Source of the DNA: Bacteroidota bacterium
Lineage (GTDB): Bacteria; Bacteroidota; Bacteroidia; Cytophagales; Cyclobacteriaceae
DNA length: 64,000 nt
NCBI GenBank assembly: GCA_023417785.1
Contig: JAEZEH010000184.1
Location: forward strand, 1-64,000
Reading direction: 5' to 3'
Positions within the stretch are counted from its first letter, which is position 1, and each line of letters opens with the position of its first letter. The position numbers and the translations under genes were made by a program. The notes beneath the pieces were generated by a model. That model was not told where the DNA came from, did no database searches, and saw only the letters and a program-made list of their open reading frames with translations. Positions 60,084-64,000 of this stretch are shown piece by piece.

Positions 60084-61454
60084 TTAGCTCGTTATCGCGC
60101 GAAGCACATCATGCTGGGTGATAATATGCACCTTCTCTGTGGCATCCCGAACGAGTACCGCTTTATTATCCTTGTTAAGCAACGATGATAAAACATCAAG
60201 CGTACTGTCAGGCGCGACAAACAACATTGGCTTGTCCATAACCTCGCCTACCTGTTTATTCTGAAGCTGAGGGTCCTGAATAATTTTCTCCAGCAGCGAT
60301 GCTGAACTTACGCTTCCCACAAACTGACCTTCCTCAAGCACCGGTATCTGATCGATGCCTTCTCGGTTCATCATCAAAATGACTTCGCTTACTTTTGAAA
60401 TCTTCGAGACGGTGTGAAGACTATCCTTTCCATTTCTTCCCTGAATGATATCCCGTGCTGATTGGAAGTTTCGGGACTCAAGAAAACCGTGGTCCTTCAT
60501 CCATTGGTCGTTGTAGACCTTGGCAAGATACCGGGTGCCGTGGTCGGGAAGAAGTATAACCATCATGTCACTTTCCTTCATGTTTTCGCGCGCATACTCG
60601 AGAGCTCCATGAACAGCAGATCCGCTGGACCACCCAACAAAAAGGCCTTCGTCACGCGATAGCCGTCGCGCTGCAATAGCCCCATCTTTGTCCGTTACTT
60701 TTATGAACTGGTCAATCGCGTCGAAGTCTACGTTCTTTGGCAAAATGTCTTCACCGAAACCTTCGGTGAGATAGGGATAAATTTCATTCTCGTCGAAGAT
60801 GCCGGTTTCCTTGTACTTCTTGAACACCGATCCATACGTGTCTATACCCACAGTAACGATGCCGCGATTCTGTTCTTTCAAATACCTTGCGGTACCGCAC
60901 ATCGAACCACCCGTGCCGACCGTTGCCACATAATGCGTTATCTTACCTTCAGTCTGTTTCCAGATTTCCGGGCCTGTCGTTTCATAATGCGCCGCAGTAT
61001 TCGATAGGTTGTCGTATTGGTTCGGATAAAATGAATTTGGAATCTCCTTGTTCAGCTTTCGTGCAATCGAGTAGTATGAACGCGGATCTTCCGGTGCCAC
61101 GTTCGTGGGACAAACGATCACTTCGGCACCCACTGCTTTCAAAATATTTATCTTTTCCTGCGATTGCTTATCCGCCATGGTGAAGATGCAGCGGTAGCCT
61201 TTCGCAATGGCGGCCAGTGCCAACCCCATACCCGTGTTTCCCGATGTACCTTCGATGATGGTACCTCCCGGCTTCAATAGCCCCGCTTTTTCGGCATCCT
61301 CCACCATCTTTAAAGCCATTCTGTCTTTGGTCGAATTGCCGGGATTGAAATATTCAACTTTCGCCAATATTGTTCCCGGTATACCGCGGTTGAGCTTCTG
61401 TAACTTTACCAGAGGGGTATTACCAATCGTTTCTATTATAGAATTGTAAATCAT
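60084..61454 (-). CDS. Cystathionine beta-synthase / cysteine synthase with CBS domains
   Basis: 456 residues. The PLP domain (about 1-325) has the Schiff-base Lys near residue 44 in NPGNSTKDRM, and EGTSGNTG and VATVGTGG phosphate-binding loops. Two CBS domains (about 335-456) follow, ending EKVHIITQHDVLRAI. The family condenses serine and homocysteine to cystathionine, and the CBS pair probably binds an adenosyl ligand for control. No heme-binding N-terminal extension is present. Cystathionine beta-synthase and cysteine synthase cannot be told apart with certainty. A -7 promoter box lies 18 bases upstream. Confidence 0.9.
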   Translation of the reverse strand: MIYNSIIETIGNTPLVKLQKLNRGIPGTILAKVEYFNPGNSTKDRMALKMVEDAEKAGLLKPGGTIIEGTSGNTGMGLALAAIAKGYRCIFTMADKQSQEKINILKAVGAEVIVCPTNVAPEDPRSYYSIARKLNKEIPNSFYPNQYDNLSNTAAHYETTGPEIWKQTEGKITHYVATVGTGGSMCGTARYLKEQNRGIVTVGIDTYGSVFKKYKETGIFDENEIYPYLTEGFGEDILPKNVDFDAIDQFIKVTDKDGAIAARRLSRDEGLFVGWSSGSAVHGALEYARENMKESDMMVILLPDHGTRYLAKVYNDQWMKDHGFLESRNFQSARDIIQGRNGKDSLHTVSKISKVSEVILMMNREGIDQIPVLEEGQFVGSVSSASLLEKIIQDPQLQNKQVGEVMDKPMLFVAPDSTLDVLSSLLNKDNKAVLVRDATEKVHIITQHDVLRAITS

Positions 61455-61472
61455 CGCGCACGTTTAAAGGGC

Positions 61473-61480
61473 CAAAATTA
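61473..61480 (-). promoter_or_regulatory. -7 box of the cystathionine beta-synthase gene
   Basis: The minus strand reads TAATTTTG, an exact TAnnTTTG match, 18 bases before the ATG. CCAGAG/CTCTGG, a 6-bp inverted repeat at 61489-61506, lies just upstream where the -33 region would be and may be an operator. No clear TTG is seen at the usual spacing. Confidence 0.45.
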
Positions 61481-61556
61481 ATAAAAACCCAGAGACGAAG
61501 CTCTGGAATTTGGGGAATTACGAATACCTATAGCAAACGGCTGAGGCTAACTTGTT

Positions 61557-61588
61557 AACTGGTTAGCGAAGTTATCGGCTAGCCGGTT
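61557..61588 (+). other. Hairpin with wobble pairs in the divergent gap
   Basis: AACTGGTTAGC (61557-61567) pairs with GCTAGCCGGTT (61578-61588) around a 10-base loop. The stem is 11 bp and includes two G-U pairs if read as plus-strand RNA; on the minus strand these would be A-C mismatches. It lies upstream of the permease promoter, so it would not be in that mRNA unless another start is used. Confidence 0.35.
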
Positions 61589-61606
61589 CCTAGAGCTTTC
61601 GTGCTA

Positions 61607-61640
61607 TTGCGAATATCCCCTCTGTTCAAAACTATTTTTG
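61607..61640 (+). promoter_or_regulatory. Promoter of the FtsX-type permease
   Basis: TTG (61607-61609), a 23-base spacer and TATTTTTG (61633-61640), an exact TAnnTTTG match. The ATG at 61686 is 45 bases downstream. Confidence 0.5.
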
Positions 61641-61685
61641 CGGCGCAATCATCAGAAGGAATCCATCATTCAAAAATGGACCGTT

Positions 61686-64000
61686 ATGCTTGTTCATGAT
61701 CTGCTCGTCGCAATGCGCTATCTTCTTCGCACGCGCCTGTACTCACTTATCAACATCGTGGGCCTCGCCGCCGCAATAATTGTTGCTGTGCTCATCGGAC
61801 TTTGGGTTCGTGATGAACTTACATTTAATAAGTTTTTTGATCACCATGACCGCGTTGCGCAGGTATATCATACCATCACATTCGGCGGGGAAAGAATGAC
61901 GATTAATGATGTCCCCGCAGCCCTTGGCGAAGCGATGAAAATACATATTGCCGGATTGGCGGAAACCGTTGTTACCACCTGGCCCCGGCAACTCGTGGTC
62001 GCACATAATGAAAACTCGTTTACAGAAAGCGTCCTGTTTTCAGAGCCGGCTTTTGCATCGGTATTCTCACTAAAAATGGTTGAAGGGACAACCGCATTGT
62101 CGGATATGAATTCGATATTAGTGAGCCGTCACCTCGCGAATAAACTCTTTGCAGGCGATGCGCCGGGAAAAACGGTCCGGCTTGCAGACCGCGATGACTT
62201 GACGGTATCCGGAGTATTCGAAGACTTTCCATTCAACTCAGCCTTCGGAGGAGTTAACGTGATTGCCCCATTGGCCTATCACTTTAAGAAGCCCGAGACG
62301 CCAGGGCCCGATGATTGGGAAACGTACATCTATCAATGCTTTGTACTCCTCGACGCCGAAGCATCATTGAACAGCGCGCAGGAAAGAATGAAAACGCTAT
62401 TGTTTGATCATGCTTCCGCCGACGGGAAGGCACTGCGCCCGGAAGGTTTACTTTTACCAATGCGTGACTGGCACCTGCGAAGTGAGTTCAATGAGGGACG
62501 AAGCGCCGGAGGGAGAATTCGTCTGGTGCAGATGCTGGCAGTCATCAGCATTTCGATAGTCATACTGGCATGCGTAAACTTTGTTAACCTTACCACTGCC
62601 AGGAGCGAAACCCGCGCGAAGGAGATCGGCGTACGGAAAATGATGGGGTCGCATCCTCAGCAATTAATGCAACGATTTCTCATCGAGTCGCTGATGCTGA
62701 TCTTGCCCGCCTTTATGATCGCGATTATAGGTGCCGCCCTGGTGTTACCGTGGTTTAACGACCTTGCCGAAAAGCAGATAGCTATTCCGTGGGGTGATGG
62801 GATGTTTTGGATTTCGTCAGTTTCGTTTGTTCTGGTAGTGACAGTGTTTTCGGGGGCTTACCCTGCTTTTTTTCAGGCATCGTTGAGATCCGTGAACGCC
62901 TTAAAGAAATCAGGTCGGCCGGGTTTCGCTCGCGGGATCACGCTTCGCAGAACCATGATCGTTTTTCAATTCGCCGTCTCTGTAGTGTTAATCATTGGAA
63001 CGGTGGTAATTTTCAATCAGATTAAGCATGCGCGGAACAGGCCGGCAGGGTTCGACACTATTGGGATTATTCATATTGCCATTCGCACCGATCAGCTCGC
63101 GAATGTCGACTACAACACCATCCGTGAAGCCCTCCTTGCTACCGGAGTTGTAGAAAATATGGCGAAGTCAGATTTTCCCATCACCGGTGCCATGTCTGCA
63201 GACGCTTCGATAAGGTGGGAAGGAATGGACCCGGGATCGCCGCCGCTGTTCGCGCGTAATCGTTGCAGTCATGACTTCCCGGCGACGCATGGGTTTCAGT
63301 TCATAGGAGGCAGGGATTTTTCGCGCGATCACAGTACGGATTCAACGGCAGTTATCATCAACGAAATGGCGGCAAAACTGATTGGCGGAGATGTGTTGGA
63401 GAAAAAGATCAGTTTCGGTTATGGCAAGGAGCGTGATATTGTCGGTGTGATCCGCGACCAGATTCGCTGGAGCCCATATCGCGAACAAACTCCGCACCTT
63501 TATTTTGTCGGCTACGATAACACCGGATACTATTCGGTACGACTAAAGCCGGAGGTCGGTGTCGCTGATGGCCTGCGTGAAGTGGAATCGGTCTTTCGCA
63601 AACATGCACCAACTGCACCTTTCGAATATGCGTTTGTCGATGATGATTACAACCGCTTATTCGAGGCCGAAGAACGTGTCGGAAAAATCGCTTTTGTGTT
63701 TTCAATATTAGCGATCGTGATCAGCTGCGTGGGCATCTTTGGACTCGCGGCATTTTTGGCTGCACAACGTACAAAGGAAATCGGCATCAGAAAAGTACTG
63801 GGCGCATCTGTGTATAATGTCTGGAAGCTGTTGTCGGGTGAATTTCTCTGGCTGGCCTCTATCGCCATCCTAATTGGTAGCACGATTGCTTACTTCGCTA
63901 CCTCAACGTGGCTTGAACAGTTTTCCTATCGTGTCCGGCTCTCGTGGGAAACATTCCTGATCGCTGGTCTCGTTACGCTTGCGGTAACTTTATCAACGGT
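61686..64000 (+). CDS. FtsX/MacB-type ABC transporter permease, truncated by window end
   Basis: At least 771 residues, open to the last base, so the C-terminus is missing. The first span (SLINIVGLAAAIIVAVLIGLW) is followed by a MacB_PCD periplasmic domain, then FtsX membrane segments near residue 285 (MLAVISISIVILACVNFVNL) with ETRAKEIGVRKMMGS. A second PCD/FtsX half ends near ERVGKIAFVFSILAIVISCVGIFGLAAF and RTKEIGIRKVLGAS. This duplicated layout is typical of Bacteroidota FtsX-like permeases of about 800 residues, so little is missing. The partner ATPase is not in this window. Such permeases move lipoproteins, peptides or signals across the envelope. Confidence 0.92.
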   Translation, partial: MLVHDLLVAMRYLLRTRLYSLINIVGLAAAIIVAVLIGLWVRDELTFNKFFDHHDRVAQVYHTITFGGERMTINDVPAALGEAMKIHIAGLAETVVTTWPRQLVVAHNENSFTESVLFSEPAFASVFSLKMVEGTTALSDMNSILVSRHLANKLFAGDAPGKTVRLADRDDLTVSGVFEDFPFNSAFGGVNVIAPLAYHFKKPETPGPDDWETYIYQCFVLLDAEASLNSAQERMKTLLFDHASADGKALRPEGLLLPMRDWHLRSEFNEGRSAGGRIRLVQMLAVISISIVILACVNFVNLTTARSETRAKEIGVRKMMGSHPQQLMQRFLIESLMLILPAFMIAIIGAALVLPWFNDLAEKQIAIPWGDGMFWISSVSFVLVVTVFSGAYPAFFQASLRSVNALKKSGRPGFARGITLRRTMIVFQFAVSVVLIIGTVVIFNQIKHARNRPAGFDTIGIIHIAIRTDQLANVDYNTIREALLATGVVENMAKSDFPITGAMSADASIRWEGMDPGSPPLFARNRCSHDFPATHGFQFIGGRDFSRDHSTDSTAVIINEMAAKLIGGDVLEKKISFGYGKERDIVGVIRDQIRWSPYREQTPHLYFVGYDNTGYYSVRLKPEVGVADGLREVESVFRKHAPTAPFEYAFVDDDYNRLFEAEERVGKIAFVFSILAIVISCVGIFGLAAFLAAQRTKEIGIRKVLGASVYNVWKLLSGEFLWLASIAILIGSTIAYFATSTWLEQFSYRVRLSWETFLIAGLVTLAVTLST

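Noticed and set aside
1..64000. tRNA, rRNA, CRISPR arrays, insertion sequences or phage genes
   Set aside because: I looked for cloverleaf-like gaps, regularly spaced repeats, transposase or integrase motifs and terminal inverted repeats, and found none I could support.

Overview
The window looks like a chromosomal segment from a Bacteroidota bacterium, most likely of the order Cytophagales. The evidence is the promoter style (TTG about 17-23 bases upstream of TAnnTTTG, no obvious sigma70 -10/-35 boxes), weak or absent Shine-Dalgarno sequences, a bacillithiol gene (bshA), an animal/fungal-type GT3 glycogen synthase, DUF3857/transglutaminase proteins, many short lipoprotein and secretion signals, and YwqK/MORN-type repeat proteins. 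The content is mostly housekeeping. I see no rRNA, tRNA, CRISPR array, insertion sequence, prophage or integron. The species assignment is inference.

Layout. 1-509: gene-poor left edge with a small tandem repeat, a perfect palindrome and one doubtful small ORF. 510-5269 (minus): a VWA protein, a ChlI/MoxR-like AAA+ ATPase, an AlbA_2 protein and PhoH. 5424-5584: a 40-residue lipoprotein with a strong terminator. 5601-10404 (minus): a GH3/beta-lactamase fusion, bshA and a fatty acid hydroxylase. 10621-14522 (plus): a small membrane protein, mutL and two tandem rhomboid proteases. 14524-16040 (minus): rlmN and a lipocalin-like secreted protein. 16159-18320 (plus): a DgcN-like DUF1611 protein overlapping an Ala-Glu/dipeptide epimerase family enzyme. 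18456-20626 (minus): a BlaR1-like M56 membrane protease and a BlaI repressor with two palindromic operators. 20778-24394 (plus): DUF2339 and DUF3999 membrane proteins. Then come DUF1328, clpB, glycogen synthase, a MazG-like NTP pyrophosphohydrolase, a thioesterase, an FRG-domain protein and an HGSNAT-like acyltransferase. 32338-34750 (minus): gcvT, a TPR protein and comB with overlapping ends.

The best signal is at 35416-39785: an aromatic amino-acid operon (prephenate dehydratase, aminotransferase, prephenate dehydrogenase, DAHP synthase fused to chorismate mutase). It is preceded by a consensus Bacteroidota promoter, a 21-codon leader ORF with eight consecutive Phe/Tyr codons, and a strong intrinsic terminator whose 5' arm can instead pair with the end of the leader ORF. 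This has every part of a ribosome-mediated transcription attenuator sensing both Phe and Tyr.

The right third (40058-64000) is mainly cell-envelope genes: a 1077-residue TPR plus MORN-like repeat protein in an operon with two DUF3857 proteins (one with an intact transglutaminase triad, one degenerate), an L,D-transpeptidase, a NarL-type two-component pair, an MscS channel, alpha-2-macroglobulin with penicillin-binding protein 1C, a SPOR/OmpA-like protein, cystathionine beta-synthase, and an FtsX/MacB-type permease that runs off the right edge.
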